Part shown: positions 11,764 to 23,200 of the stretch, piece after piece
Numbering within the stretch: position 1 is the stretch's first letter
How the letters are laid out: each line of letters begins with the position of its first letter
DNA from: Costus lasius
Taxonomy: Eukaryota; Streptophyta; Magnoliopsida; Zingiberales; Costaceae
Direction: 5' to 3'
NCBI GenBank assembly: GCA_027563935.2
Contig: CM050449.1
Location: 73,436,556-73,500,555, forward strand
Length of the DNA: 64,000 bases
Translations under genes and position numbers: made by a program
The notes under the pieces: model-generated
Database searches by the model: none
The model's input: the letters and a program-made list of their open reading frames with translations, nothing else
Told to the model about the DNA's origin: nothing

Positions 11764-12019
11764 TGATGACACCGAAATTCATCGTGATTTCTATGCCATT
11801 TTATTGATATTTATGTGTCATATTCATAGACTTTACTTGTTTTTATGCCATATTTTATCAATATCTGCGGAATCTATAGTCTTCTCTATTTTTGATGATT
11901 TTCAGGCAAAAAGGCATATTTTTCAGTCGATTTCGAGCAATCCAAGTGCATAATCGAACTCACAACATCAAAAGAAGATCACGAGTCAAATTTCAGAAGA
12001 TTTGGTGCTTCAGAGGAAA

Positions 12020-12344
12020 TTACGGCACCCCGAACAAATGCTTTACGGTACCGTAATTTGGAGATTTAATCGGGCAGAGAATCAATGAACGTTACGGCAC
12101 AGCCGTAAATATCTTTACGGTGCCGTAATTAATAGGCATTTTTGGACAGAGACTTTGAGACGCTTACGGCACTACCGTAATCCTCTTTACGGCACCGTAA
12201 TTCTAGTCGATTTTCCACCCGAGAGATTGTTCACATTATGGCACTACCGTAAAAAATAATATGGTACCATAGTCCCAGAAGAATTTCATGCGAGAGCTCG
12301 CTGTCAAGATTACGGCCCTGCCGTAAGAATCATTACGGCCGTAA
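12020..12344. repeat. Tandem array of palindromic TTACGG...CCGTAA units in an Athila-type LTR
   Basis: Units start at 12020, 12092, 12164, 12235 and 12310, so the period is 71-75 bp. Most units contain a 17-bp dyad of the form TTACGGCACNNCCGTAA, a 6-bp gap, then a 12-14-bp dyad such as TTACGGTGCCGTAA. Examples are 12092-12108 with 12115-12128, 12164-12180 with 12187-12200, and 12310-12326 with 12333-12344. The first unit keeps a degenerate left dyad and a perfect palindrome at 12043-12056. Related arrays occur in every Athila-type LTR here. A transcriptional regulatory role is inferred. Confidence 0.85.
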
Positions 12345-13136
12345 TTTCATCGCTGCTCATGACTTTCCCGGTCAACTCAGAAGTCTGATTTTTACGTAGA
12401 TGATTTCAAATGATCCAGGCATTTAAAAGGCAAGCTGTAAGAAGGAGAAAGGGAGCCATCGACGAGACGAAGCCAAGCACACCAAAAGCCCCAATTTTGA
12501 TCCACCGGCTAGAGAGAAATCAGAGTTCACGCCGCCGCCTAGGGTTCCGCCGCCGCAACCAATTCCGGGCATCTCCGGTAGTGAAATTTGAGTGGAAGCT
12601 ACGCATAGAGGAGAAGAAGACACCCTTGAAGTTTCAACGTGATCAGAGATCAGACAGAGGAGAAATCACCAGAAAATTGAGCACCGCCGCTGTTCGCCCA
12701 GATTACGGCCGTAAACATCTTTACGACCGTACCGTAATTTTTACTCCACCTCTATTTCAATTTTCTTCATCATGAATCATTGTAATCTTCCCTCTATGAT
12801 AGTTTAAACCTCTTTTGGCACATGGGGGAGTAATTCACTTGAGTTTTAATGACTAGATAACTATCTTTCTATTATTTCATCTTGTTTAATCTTAGCATGA
12901 TGATTTTACTCATGTGATGTTTTGTCCTTAGACTCTCCTCAGATCTATATTACTATTTGTGTTTTCAAATTTTCGCTGTTGACTGAAAAGTAATTGCTTG
13001 AGAATTTGGAACCCTAGAATTGCATGATAGGAACCCCTTTTAGGTTAGTTCTTGTTTGTTTGATTCTAGTAAGCTAACTGCCATGATAATAATATAAATA
13101 TAGGATTGAGTCTAAGCTTTCAAACGTGGAGATCTT

Positions 13137-13365
13137 GTGCGAAAGCAAAGATCCGAACGTTTGAGAACCTTCAGTAAAACTAGTGTCGAGATTCGGATGC
13201 ACGAAAGTGATCCTTGAGATTCCACTAGAGATTATCGACTTAGAACTCGGATGCACGAAAGTGATCCTTGAGTTCTCAGTTGATGATTTACTTATCATTA
13301 GCATTGGGACAACTCTTGCGCGAGAGCGAAGATTTATCCCTGCATGGTTGTCTGCACGAAAGTGA
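13137..13365 (+). repeat. Five copies of a TGCACGAAAGTGA-like motif in the Athila-type LTR
   Basis: Variants TGTGCGAAAGCAAAGAT, GGATGCACGAAAGTGATCC (twice, near 13196 and 13247), TTGCGCGAGAGCGAAGAT and CTGCACGAAAGTGAGAT occur within about 230 bp. The same series appears inverted at about 760-1000 and 4970-5150, and directly at 58745-58930 in the G1 LTR. The motifs lie downstream of the dyad array, towards the LTR end. Their function is unknown. Confidence 0.75.
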
Positions 13366-13654
13366 GATAATCCTTTTATTCAAGTAAATTGCATCTTTGT
13401 CATGTTGAAATTAAATTGATGAAATCTCAATTCATGTCTAGTCATAAAAATTAAATTGAACGAAACCCTAGTCCCAGCTTCTCTCTCTGATAATTCTGTT
13501 TTAGCACTTTGGTCTTCGTTTGCTAGTTTACACTCTTTCGATTGCCCAGATAGTGAAAAATCAATTATTTGGTACTCAGCAGCATAGGTCCCTATGGATT
13601 CGATACTTTCTTTATTACTTCAAGTATCCGTACACTTGCGGACACAACAAAAAA

Positions 13655-14148
13655 CCATGAAATCCTTCAAACCATTCCGAACTACTCCCATGATCGGATT
13701 CGTAGGTTTGCATAGAATAGTTCCGATGTTGCCATTCACCTCCCGGTCCTTCTCGCAACATCTGCAATGTAAAACTACTTGATCAGAGTAAATCACATAA
13801 ATAAACACAATTCTAATCAAATCAACTCTATAAAATTCATGACAAAGACTTATACAAGTGATGTAATTCATAAATCAATAACGGGCTATTCCCCAAATCC
13901 AGAAAATAGGTTTACATGTTCATGTTCAAAGAAAATAGCATGTTCATTAATGAGAATTGAATGAAAACCGAAAAAGATTATAGGAAATCGCTACACAAGT
14001 AATTAGAAAAGCTTCCTCTTGATCTGGAGATGAAGATGAAGCATTCAATTCTTCCTTTGTATGGCTTTCCTGATCAAATTCTACCCTGGAATTGATTTTC
14101 GCCATCGCCGTCGCTGCCATTCATTTTCATCCGTAGAAGCCCCCCGAT
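13655..14148 (-). mobile_element. 5' LTR of element X, piece 2
   Basis: This piece aligns with 7206-7710 of the X 3' LTR and stops in the C-run where copia B inserted. The five bases before B are CCGAT (14144-14148) and the five after it are CCGAA (35160-35164). This is a target-site duplication with one mismatch. Confidence 0.85.
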
Positions 14149-15780
14149 TGTTGGTGTATATGCCCTAGGACCTAGTTTTGGTCCACTTATGTACTACTTG
14201 ACTTTGATATTTATATATATCATTCTGGCATTGTCATTATCAATGTTTGTTTACATCTGCGCACATGTACTAACATGATAATGTCCCTGGAGATAGATTG
14301 GATCTGTGCTCAAACTATTGTCCCCAGTCGATGTACCTTAGTGGATATGGGACAGCTATGGTACTTGTGAGACTGGTATGTGAGCTGGTTAGGTACTTGG
14401 TGCTAACGCAGACACATGGGTATATCATTAGAGGATATACTGGAAAGACCCGCTGTGAGGCTATGACTTGGTGTCATAAGTTATCCTCACAAGTGACAGG
14501 AGATGCATTGATCCCTTGACTTGAGGTCATTGATCATTCTATATGGTTAGCGATTTGCTTTGATACAACCTAACACCTCGCCGTAGTTGGGAGGTCATAA
14601 CGGTTGTCATTGAGCATATCACGACCCATATGAGAAGGTCAATGGACAGACATAGGATTTGCCCCTTCCTTAGGGAATGGGAGCTCCTCTATGGTTCTAT
14701 GACTGAGAGTGTATGGCCATACCCAGGTAAGAACCTGTTTTAGTCATAGCCATGTAATTGGGTGAAAACAAGTGGTTGACACACTTGTCCAAATCGGATA
14801 TCAGTCCGGCAAAGAGACTGTAATGCATCTGTACCTAGTGTTGCGATGATGGGGGATTGTCGATGTCGATATCCATTCCAATGACCTGGGTAGCAGCGAT
14901 GCACTGCTAGGTGCCACTCACTGCTTGTGGTGACCTTTGGTCAGTCACTGCCAGCGCCAGAAGAACCTACAGGGTCGCACACCTTGATACTTGAGTTCTC
15001 GTATTGATCGAGAAGCCTTATGATCAAGTTATTGGATAACTCGGATCTAATTGGGAGATTTTCATCAGCGCCAATGGTCCTGATGAGATGGAAAGAATGT
15101 TATTGGAGCCAAACTTTATTTATGGCAGGTTGACCCGTATTTTGACCAATGGTTGGTCACAATTGGATTAGGGTTGCATTGGATTGGATCCAAATGCTTA
15201 ATCAACCCATAGGATGAAGTTTGGCTAGCTCATTATCCAATGAAGCCCAATAACAAGTTCTCATGAAGAGAAGAGAGGCTAAAAGGGTATAATGGGGAGA
15301 AACCCAACCCCATTGGCGCCTAAGGGGCATAATGGGGTTAGGGTGGCAAAATGCTTCATTAAGGAAGCCAATTTGCGCCTAGCCCTTCTCCCTTGATGGT
15401 ATGAATGCCTTTAAGGCATGTCTTGGACTGATATGGTACTTGGGCAATTATGGAAAGGTTGAATGAAGTTTATGGTAAAGTCTTGGAGACTTTCCTTAGA
15501 TCAAACCTCCTCATCCTAGCCCTACACTTGTCATGATCCTAGCCCTTGCCCTAATCGCCTCTTGCCCTATATATGTGACCCTGGCCGCCCCTCTCTTATG
15601 ATGATTCATCCTTGGAGGTGTGAACATAAGAAGGGGGCGAGAGCAAGGAGCAAGGGCGCAATCTCTTCCTCTTCCATCAAGTGGCCGCAAGCTTCTCCTT
15701 CCTTACCACTTGGCGCATCTTTCTCACTTGGTGGCGCAAGGTGGTTGGAGCATCTCCCTAAGGCTTGGATCTTCTTCCCG
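14149..15780 (+). mobile_element. 5' LTR of copia B, truncated at its 3' end
   Basis: This aligns with 33273-34902 of the B 3' LTR up to GATCTTCTTCCCG. At 15781 the sequence turns into the reverse complement of the LTR end. Relative to the 3' LTR it has at least a dozen one-base insertions or deletions, many in short homopolymers (for example at 14781, 14792, 14839, 15060 and 15130), but few substitutions. That is an odd pattern for simple ageing. It contains the palindrome GTATGGCCATAC (14711-14722) and the hairpin TGACC-TTT-GGTCA (14931-14943). Confidence 0.88.
15568..15575 (+). promoter_or_regulatory. Putative TATA box of the copia B 5' LTR
   Basis: TATATATG is followed by TGACCCTGGCCGCC. 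It aligns with TATAAAAG at 240 and TATTAATA at 50182 in related LTRs. Transcription probably starts about 30 bp downstream. Not tested. Confidence 0.5.
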
Positions 15781-17667
15781 TCATGGGAAACCCCGGGGAC
15801 ATTTTACAATTTTTCAGAGACACATACATACATTGCACAGCGGAAGAATGTCCCCGAAACAGGCCGGTCCCAAAAACCAGTGAAGATCGCATGCAAGGGG
15901 GTCGACACGATGAGTTAGAAAATACCTCAGAGCAAGATGAGATCGATGTCGTGATAGGCGCCCAAGCGTGCGCCCTCTGCAGTCTCACACACACGGATGC
16001 CTCGAGTCCTCTTCTTCCACGCCCGGTGCTAGCCTCGGGAAGAAGATCCAAGCCTTAGGGAGATGCTCCAACCACCTTGCGCCACCAAGAGAGAAAGATG
16101 CGCCAAGAGGTAAGGAAGGAGAAGCTTGCGGTCACTTGATGGAAGAGGAAGAGATTGCGCCTTTGCTCCTTGCTCTCGCCCCCTTCTTATGTTCACGCCT
16201 CCAAGGATGAATCATCATAAGAGAGGGCGGCTAGGGTCACATATATATAGGGCAAGAGGCGATTAGGGCAAGGGCTAGGATCATGACAAGTGTAGGGCTA
16301 GGATAAGGAGGTTTGATGTAAGGAAAGTCTCCAAGACTTTACCATAAACTTCATTCAACCTTTCCATAATTGCCCAAGTACCATATCAGCCCAAGACATG
16401 CCTTAAAGGCATTCATACCATCAAGGGAGAAGGGCTAGGCGCAAATTGCTTCCTTAATGAAGCAATTTTGCCACCCTAACCCCATTATGCCCCTTAGGCG
16501 CCAATGGGGTTGGGTTTCTCCCCATTATACCCTTTTAGCCTCTCTTCTCTTCATGAGAGCTTATTATTGGGCTTCATTGGATAATGAACTAGCCCAAACT
16601 TCATCTTATGGGTTGATTAAGCATTTGGATCCAATCCAATGCAACCCTAATCCAAGTGTGACCAACCATGGTCAAATACGGGTCAACCTGCCAAAAATGA
16701 AGTTTGGCTCCAATAACATTCTTCCATCTCATCAGGCCCATTGGTGCTGATGAAATCTCCCAATTAGATCCGAGTTATCCAATAACTTGATCATAAGGCT
16801 TCTCGATCAATACGAGAACTCAAGTATCAAGGTGTGCGACCCTGTAGGTTCTTCTGACGCTGGCAGTGCTGACCAAAGGTCACCACAAGCAGTGAGTGGC
16901 ACCTAGCAGTGCATCGCTGCTACCCAGGTCATTGGAATGGATATCGACATCGACATCCCCATCATCGCAACTAGGTACAGATGCATTACAGTCTCTTTGC
17001 CGGACTGATATCCAATTGGACAAGTGTGTCACCACTTGTTTTTCACCCAATCACATGGCTATGACTAAAACAGGTTCTTACCTGGGTATGGCCATACACT
17101 CTCAGTCATAGAACCATAAAGGAGCTCCATGGATATCATGCTTCCTTAGGGAAGGGGCAAATCCTATGTCTGTCCATTGATCTTCTCATATGGGTCGTGA
17201 TATGCTCAATAACAACCGTTATGACCTCCCAGCTACGGCAAGGTGTTGGGTTGTATCAAAGCAAGTCCCTAACCATATAGAATGATCAATGACCTCAAGT
17301 CAAGGGATCAATGCATCTCCTGTCACTTATGAGGATAACTCATGACACCAAGTCATAGCCTCATAGCGGGTCTATCCAGTATATCCCCAATGATATACCC
17401 ATGTGTCTGCGTTAGCACCACGTGCCTAACCAGCCCACATACCAGTCTCACAATTACCATAGCTGTCCCATATCCACTAAGGTACATCGACTGGGGATTA
17501 TAATTCGAGCACAGATCCAATCTGTCTCCAGGGACAATATCATGTAAGTACACAATCGCAGGTGTAGTCAAACAATGATAACGACAATGCCAGAATGATA
17601 TATAAATATCAGTGTCAAGTAGTACATAAGTTGACCAAAACTAGGTCCTAGGGCATATACACCAACA
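15781..17667 (-). mobile_element. Inverted copy of a copia B LTR forming a tail-to-tail palindrome
   Basis: From 15784 the plus strand reads as the reverse complement of the B LTR, from its 3' end (TGGGAAACCCCGGGG) to its start (CATATACACCAACA at 17667). The terminal TGT of the inverted end is replaced by TCA. With the preceding 14149-15780 it makes inverted repeat arms of about 1.6 kb with almost no spacer apart from the unmatched LTR end (15784 to about 16040). The two arms differ at scattered sites, so this is not an exact mirror. Confidence 0.88.
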
Positions 17668-17679
17668 ATCTCCCACTTG
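17668..17679 (-). other. Inverted polypurine tract
   Basis: On the minus strand CAAGTGGGAGAT lies directly before the LTR start. It is identical in position and sequence to the polypurine tracts of copia A, B and D. It shows that the inverted segment is the 3' end of a B-like element, not an isolated LTR. Confidence 0.85.
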
Positions 17680-17688
17680 CACTAAGAC

Positions 17689-18584
17689 CTAGAAGTTGAG
17701 GAATCTCAACCCCATATCTCTAGCGTGACCATCATGCTTCTGCTGCGCCAAAGCCTTGGTCAATGGGTCTGCCAGATTGTTTTCTGTGTCTACTCTGCTA
17801 ATCTTGACATCACCTCTATCAATGATCTCTCTGATCAGGTGAAATCTTCTGAGTATGTGTTTGGATCTTTGATGAGACCGTGGTTCCTTGGCTTGTGCAA
17901 TTGCTCCATTGTTGTCACAATAGAGCTCAATGGGATCCACTGCACTAGGAACCACCTGAAGATCAGATATGAACTTCCTTATCCAAACAGCTTCCTTGGC
18001 TGCCTTAGAAGCAGCCACATACTCAGCTTCGGTTGTAGAATCTGCTATGGTGGATTGCTTGAAGCTCTTCCAACATACAGCGCCTCCATTTATCTTGAAC
18101 ACATAGCCGGCCTGCGATCTAAAGTCGTCAGGGTCAGACTGGAATGATGCATCAGTATAGCCCTGCATACTGAGCTCTTCCTGTCCCCCATAGACTAAGA
18201 ACAAATCCTTAGTTCTCCTCAGATACTTTAGGATGTTCTTTACAGCCACCCAGTGCTGCAGACCTGGATTGGATTGGTATCGGCTGGTTATTCTTACAGC
18301 ATATGCCACGTCTGGTCTAGTACACAACATTGCATACATGATCGATCCTACTGCTGAAGCATAAGGAATTCGACTCATGTCATCCCTCTCAGCCTGTGTT
18401 GTAGGACACTGGCTCTTTGAGAGAGTAAGGCCATGTCTTACTGGAAGGTATCCTTTCTTGGATTGCTCCAAGTTAAACCTCTCCAGGACCTTATCAATGT
18501 AGGTACTCTGACTAAGGGCCAGGAGCCTCTTGGATCTATCTCGGTAAATCCTCACGCCTAGAATATAGGCGGCCTCCCCTAAGT
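17689..18584 (-). pseudogene. Inverted B-like pol fragment: end of reverse transcriptase plus RNase H
   Basis: The minus-strand frame is open from 18555 to the natural pol stop at 17689 (288 residues). It begins MRIYRDRSKRLLALSQ and contains PYASAVGSIMYAMLCTRPDVAYA, then GYTDASFQSDPDDFRSQAGYVF with the RNase H acidic residues, TTEAEYVAAS, and CDNNGAIAQAKEPRSHQRSKHI. It is nearly identical to copia B pol. It is uninterrupted at FQSDPDDF, where copia A sits in B, so it was copied from a template without A. It lacks protease, integrase and the YVDD part of RT. At 18583-18597 GTAGGTACTCTGACT repeats 18504-18518, as in a template-switch junction. Confidence 0.85.
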
Positions 18585-18597
18585 AGGTACTCTGACT

Positions 18598-20224
18598 CGA
18601 ACGAAGTTTTATGCTTTTCTTTCATGCTCACTTGCCATATCTCTATTTTCGAAAATAGCATAATGCATGGCAAACGATTTTTTCTAAGTAGGAAAAATTA
18701 GGGTTTCTTGTTTCTATCATCCTCTCAATCTCTTTTGGATTTTTGGACTATTTTTCTTGTCTGATTTAAAGATCAAAGGCGCACGTAGTTTTGTCAAGTA
18801 GGACGGGCATTGTGTCTTCGGACTGGCCAAGTCTCTTTATCTGACAAAATTGCCAGCCGAAAGGATCTCTGAAATCATCTTGAAAAATAAATCGCAATTA
18901 ACCAAAAGATTTGTGAGAAGAAGATGAGAAAAAGAGACTGGTTTTAATGAAAAAGTAAAATTTCAGATTTTATGTTTTTCATGAGCATGTAGAATTGCAT
19001 GAGTAAATACCTTGATTGTGCATAATGTTGTGATCATTAGTCAAGCCCCCCTTTGCATGCCTGTGATATTTCCTCGTGAGGCCTGCGTGCCGCTTTTCTT
19101 TTGCTTTTAAGAAGACTAGGGTAGCGCATGTACTTGGAGCTTGGCGCATGCATGAAGTTGGCGCACCTTGGATGGTGGCGCAACAAGCATCAAGGAAAAG
19201 GCGCAAGCTTGCTTGATGGCACAAGTTAGGCATGGCCGAACCCTTGGGTTTGAGAGCTAGCTAACTTGGCATCTTTCATTGTGGCGCATTCTCCTTGGAG
19301 GAAGACCATGGCATTGGCCGAACCTTTGAGGTCTACCCTTAAGGTTTGAGAGCTAAGCCATGAAGGAAGGACCTTGGAGCCAACCTTGAAGACCAAGATA
19401 GAGGGCGGCTAGGATAGGTCTATCTTAGGGGCTTGAATCCTATGTCAAGAGTTGAACCTCCTTTTGGCATGGGTTGGTTCAATGTCTTGAAAGGGCTTTG
19501 ATCACATCATCTTTTACTGCTTTCCTTATCTGCTAAAAGCATGCCTGTGATGTTTTATCATTATGTTATCACTATAGGATTGCATGCCTGTATTGTTAGA
19601 CATAAAATAAAACTGATGAGACCTTAAAAACCCTCATAAAATATCAAGTCTAGAAGCCTTCTAACGCGTAGCCCTCACTAAGCTATCGATCAGTGGAGTT
19701 GTGAACTGGTTCCCACCCTCGTGGGACACACCCACTTATCTTTAGAAAGTGTGTGGTGACAATGGTTTCCCCAGTCCAGTTTTAACCTGGGCGTGCCTTC
19801 GCAAGGAAACTCATTGGCCCTGGGCATAAACGGTTAGGAATGGACTTGACTAGAAATTCACATGTACTGGGCACATGATGAAAGTCTAGAGGCATCGTTG
19901 AGAGGTTAGGGTTTCATGATTCAGCCCTCGCTGGACATGAAATGCCCAAGACTGTCTCAACAAGGGGAGTTGCTTGGAGCAACCGGCCGGCGCGCCCACC
20001 TTAGGAAACATGGGTTACTTTGTGCATCTCATCCCACCCTCGTGGGACGCGAAGCCTCATGTGAAATAAGGATCCCATCTCACTAGGAAGTCTTAAACTT
20101 CCCGATTGACTTTGTGGGTTGTCAATTCGAATTTAAAATAGTGGGAGCAGTAATCATTTAAAACAGGTCCAGTTTAAATGATTCGAAGTAGTACTAATCT
20201 ATTTTTCTTGGGTTTTGTAGAACA
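18598..20224 (+). other. Copia B leader (untranslated region before gag)
   Basis: This runs from the fold-back junction to the gag start, with no credible gene. It contains a 91-nt block (18774-18864) that matches the D leader (50979-51069) at 87 of 91 positions. It also contains the three-hairpin module (19711-20047). The upstream part, including the primer-binding site, was lost in the rearrangement. Confidence 0.75.
19711..20047 (+). other. Three-hairpin leader module of copia B
   Basis: Hairpin 1 is TCCCAC-CCTC-GTGGGA (19711-19726). Hairpin 2 is CAGC-CCTC-GCTG (19922-19933). Hairpin 3 is again TCCCAC-CCTC-GTGGGA (20032-20047). The module sits 178 bp upstream of the gag start. Elements A, D and E have the same three hairpins in the same order at almost the same spacing, with compensatory stem changes. 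A packaging, dimerisation or translation role is inferred. Confidence 0.7.
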
Positions 20225-23200
20225 ATGGCTACGAACACTAGCGGATTATCACTGCGATCACTCCTTGATAAGGATAAGTTAGTTGGAACTAACTTTATGG
20301 ACTGGCATCGGAACTTGAGGATAATCCTCAAGCTCGAGAAGAAGCTGTATGTCCTTGAACAGCCTCTTCCTGCGGCTCCTGCGCCTAATGCCCGAACGGC
20401 AGATAGAGATGCTTATAGAAAGCATCAGGATGACTCTTTGGAGGTTGCATGTCTTATGCTAGCCAGCATGGCACCTGAACTGCAGGTGCAATATGAGGAG
20501 CAGAACGCTTTTCAGATGATCACTCATCTAAAACAGATGTTCGAGGCTTAGGCTAGAACTGAAATATTTGACACCGCCAAAGCAGTCTTTCGGTGTAAGT
20601 TGTCTGAGGGTGCACCAGTGAGACCCCATGTTCTCAAGCTCATTGGGAATGTGGATCATCTCAGGAGACTGGGTCATGCCATAGACAATGAGCTGGTTGT
20701 GGATCTTATTCTGCATTCCCTGCCCCCTAGCTTCAGTCCGTTTATTATTAACTTCAACATGAACCGGATTGAGTGCACACGGGAGGAATTGATGAATATG
20801 CTCCAAACAGCCGAGCGTGAAATGGGTAAGACCAAACCAAATTCTGTTCTTTTGGTCCCTGCGACCAAGAAGATAAAGAAGAAGGGTAAGGCACGTGCTA
20901 AGGGTAGTGCCAAAGGTCCTACCAAGGCACTGAAGAAAAAGGCAAAGAAGTCAAAGGACCAGAGGTGTTTTCACTGTGGCGAGCAGGGTCACTGGAGAAG
21001 GGACTGCAAGCAGCTTCAGAATGAGGAGAAGAAGGGCTTGGCCTTAACTTCTAGCTCAGGTATTTATGTTACAGAAGTCAATCTTTCTACTTCTATGTCA
21101 TGGGTATTGGATATCGCATGTGGAGCTCATATTTGTACAAATATGCAGGGGCTCAAGAAAAGTAGATCGGTGGGACCTGGAGAGATTGACCTACGCGTTG
21201 GAAATGGGGCATAGGTTGCTGCTGTTGCTGTAGGCGTCTTGACTCTCTCCTTGCCTTCCGGACTTCTATTAGAACTAGATAATTGCTTTTGTGTACCTTC
21301 ACTTACTAAGAACATTGTATCCATTCCTTGCTTAGCAAAGAAGGGATTTAAGTTTGAAATAAATAAGAACTCCTGTTCCTTTTCATTTGCAAATATGTTC
21401 TATGGGAAGGGTACTTTATGCAATGGTCTATATATCTTGGATATGGAAATTTCTATCTGTAACATAAGTAATAAAAGGACCAAACTGAGTGGTTCAGTTG
21501 GTGCTTTCCTATGGCACTGTCGATTAGCCCATATAAACAAGAATCGCATCCAACAACTCCATGCAAATGGATTGTTAGATTCAAGTTCCTTGGAGGAATT
21601 TGATACTTGTGAACCTTGTTTATTAGGGAAAATGACAAAGGCGCCCTTCACCAAGATTGGTAAGAGGGCAGAAGGTTTATTGAATCTCATACATACTGAT
21701 GTGTGTGGACCTTTCAATAAACAAGCCAGAGGAGGGTACAACTACTTCATTACCTTCACTGATGACTTCAGTAGGTATGGATATGTCTACCTAATGAGAC
21801 ATAAATCTGAGTCCTTTGAGAAATTCAAGGAGTTCAAGAATGAAGTAGAGAACCAGCTTGGAAGATCCATTAAAGCTCTTCGATCAGATCGAGGTGGAGA
21901 ATACCTGAGTGGAGAGTTCTTTGACTATCTGAGAGAGTCTGGGATCATATCCCAACTCACTCCTCCTGGAACACCTCAATGGAATGGTGTGTCTGAAAGG
22001 AGAAATCGAACTTTATTGGATATGGTTCGATCTATGATGAGTCATGCAACTCTACCTCCCTCATTCTGGGGGCATGCACTAGAGACAGCTTCTCTGATAC
22101 TGAATAATGTTCCATCTAAGAGTGTCTCCAAAATACCATACGAAGTATGGAGTGGGAGACGCCCTAATCTCACGTTTATCAGGATCTGGGGATGTGAGGC
22201 TTATGTCAAACGTCAGGATTCTAGCAAGCTAGAACCTAGATATGATAAGTGTGTATTTGTGGGGTATCCTAAGGAAACTAAAGGATACTACTTCTATGTC
22301 CCAACCGAGAATAAAGTTTTTGTTGCTCGGGGTGCTGTCTTTCTAGAGAAAGAATTTCTTATGAAAGAAGTAAGTGGGAGGGAGTTTGACTTGGATGAGG
22401 TCCAAGTGCAACCACAAGACAAAGAGATGGAATCTGAGCCATCTGCACCGGTTGTTATACAACCTGAGGCTCAGACACAGGTCCCACGTAGGTCTGGGAG
22501 GATTCGTCGTGCACCTGAGAGATACGGGTCGCTGCCGACCCAACACGATGGAATTTTCATCATTGAGGATGAACCCAGAACCTATGATGAGGCGGTCAGT
22601 AGACCGGACTCCGAGAGATGGCTTGACGCCATGCGATCCGAGATGGACTCCATGTCGGCTAACCAAGTCTGGGATTTGGTTGAGCTGCCTAATGGGGTAA
22701 AACCCATAGGGTGTAAATGGGTCTTCAAGAAGAAGACAGACATGGATGGCAATATAGTTACCTATAAGGGTAGACTAGTGGCTAAAGGATTTAAACAAGT
22801 CCACGGGGTGGACTATGATGAAACCTTCTCGCCAGTTGCCATGATCAAGTCCATTCGGATTCTGCTTGCTATAGCTACATATCATGACTATGAGATATGG
22901 CAGATGGATGTGAAGACAGCGTTCCTTAAACGGGAAGCTGACTGAGGATGTGTACATGACACAACCTGATGGCTTCATCCATCCTGCAGAGGCTAGTAAG
23001 GTCTGCAGGCTAAAGAGATCCATTTATGGATTAAAGCAAGCATCTCGAAGTTGGAATCTTTGATTTGATGAAGCTATGAGAGATTATGGCCTTATCAAAA
23101 GCGAAGATGACGCCTGTGTATATAGAAAATTCAGTGGGAGCTTGGTGATTTTTCTGGTCTTGTATGTCGATGACATACTGCTCATCGGAAACGACATCCC

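Larger units (their letters stand above)
11764..13649 (+). mobile_element. Athila-type solo LTR inserted in the X LTR
   Basis: This 1886-bp LTR begins TGATGACACCGAAATT and ends CACTTGCGGACACAACA, with no internal region. The TSD AAAAA is present on both sides, and the X LTR sequence (CCATGAAATCC...) resumes directly. The family is the same as the G1 5' LTR. It holds the clearest copy of the tandem dyad array (12020-12344) and the GCACGAAAGTGA-type repeats (about 13137-13365). It arose by recombination between the two LTRs of a full element. Confidence 0.92.

Noticed and set aside
15562..16210. Several overlapping frames near the B fold-back, mirrored at 34722-35191
   Set aside because: They are LTR sequence read on both strands through a palindrome, and no frame has a domain.
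14149..17667. The B palindrome as a simple fold-back sequencing artefact
   Set aside because: An artefact would mirror the left flank (X LTR) after the LTR. Instead the right arm runs into a polypurine tract and pol, and the arms differ at several sites. Junctions still need read support.
17725..18147. 140-codon plus-strand frame over the inverted RNase H fragment, repeated at 32799-33215 on the minus strand
   Set aside because: It is the antisense shadow of the conserved RNase H coding frame.
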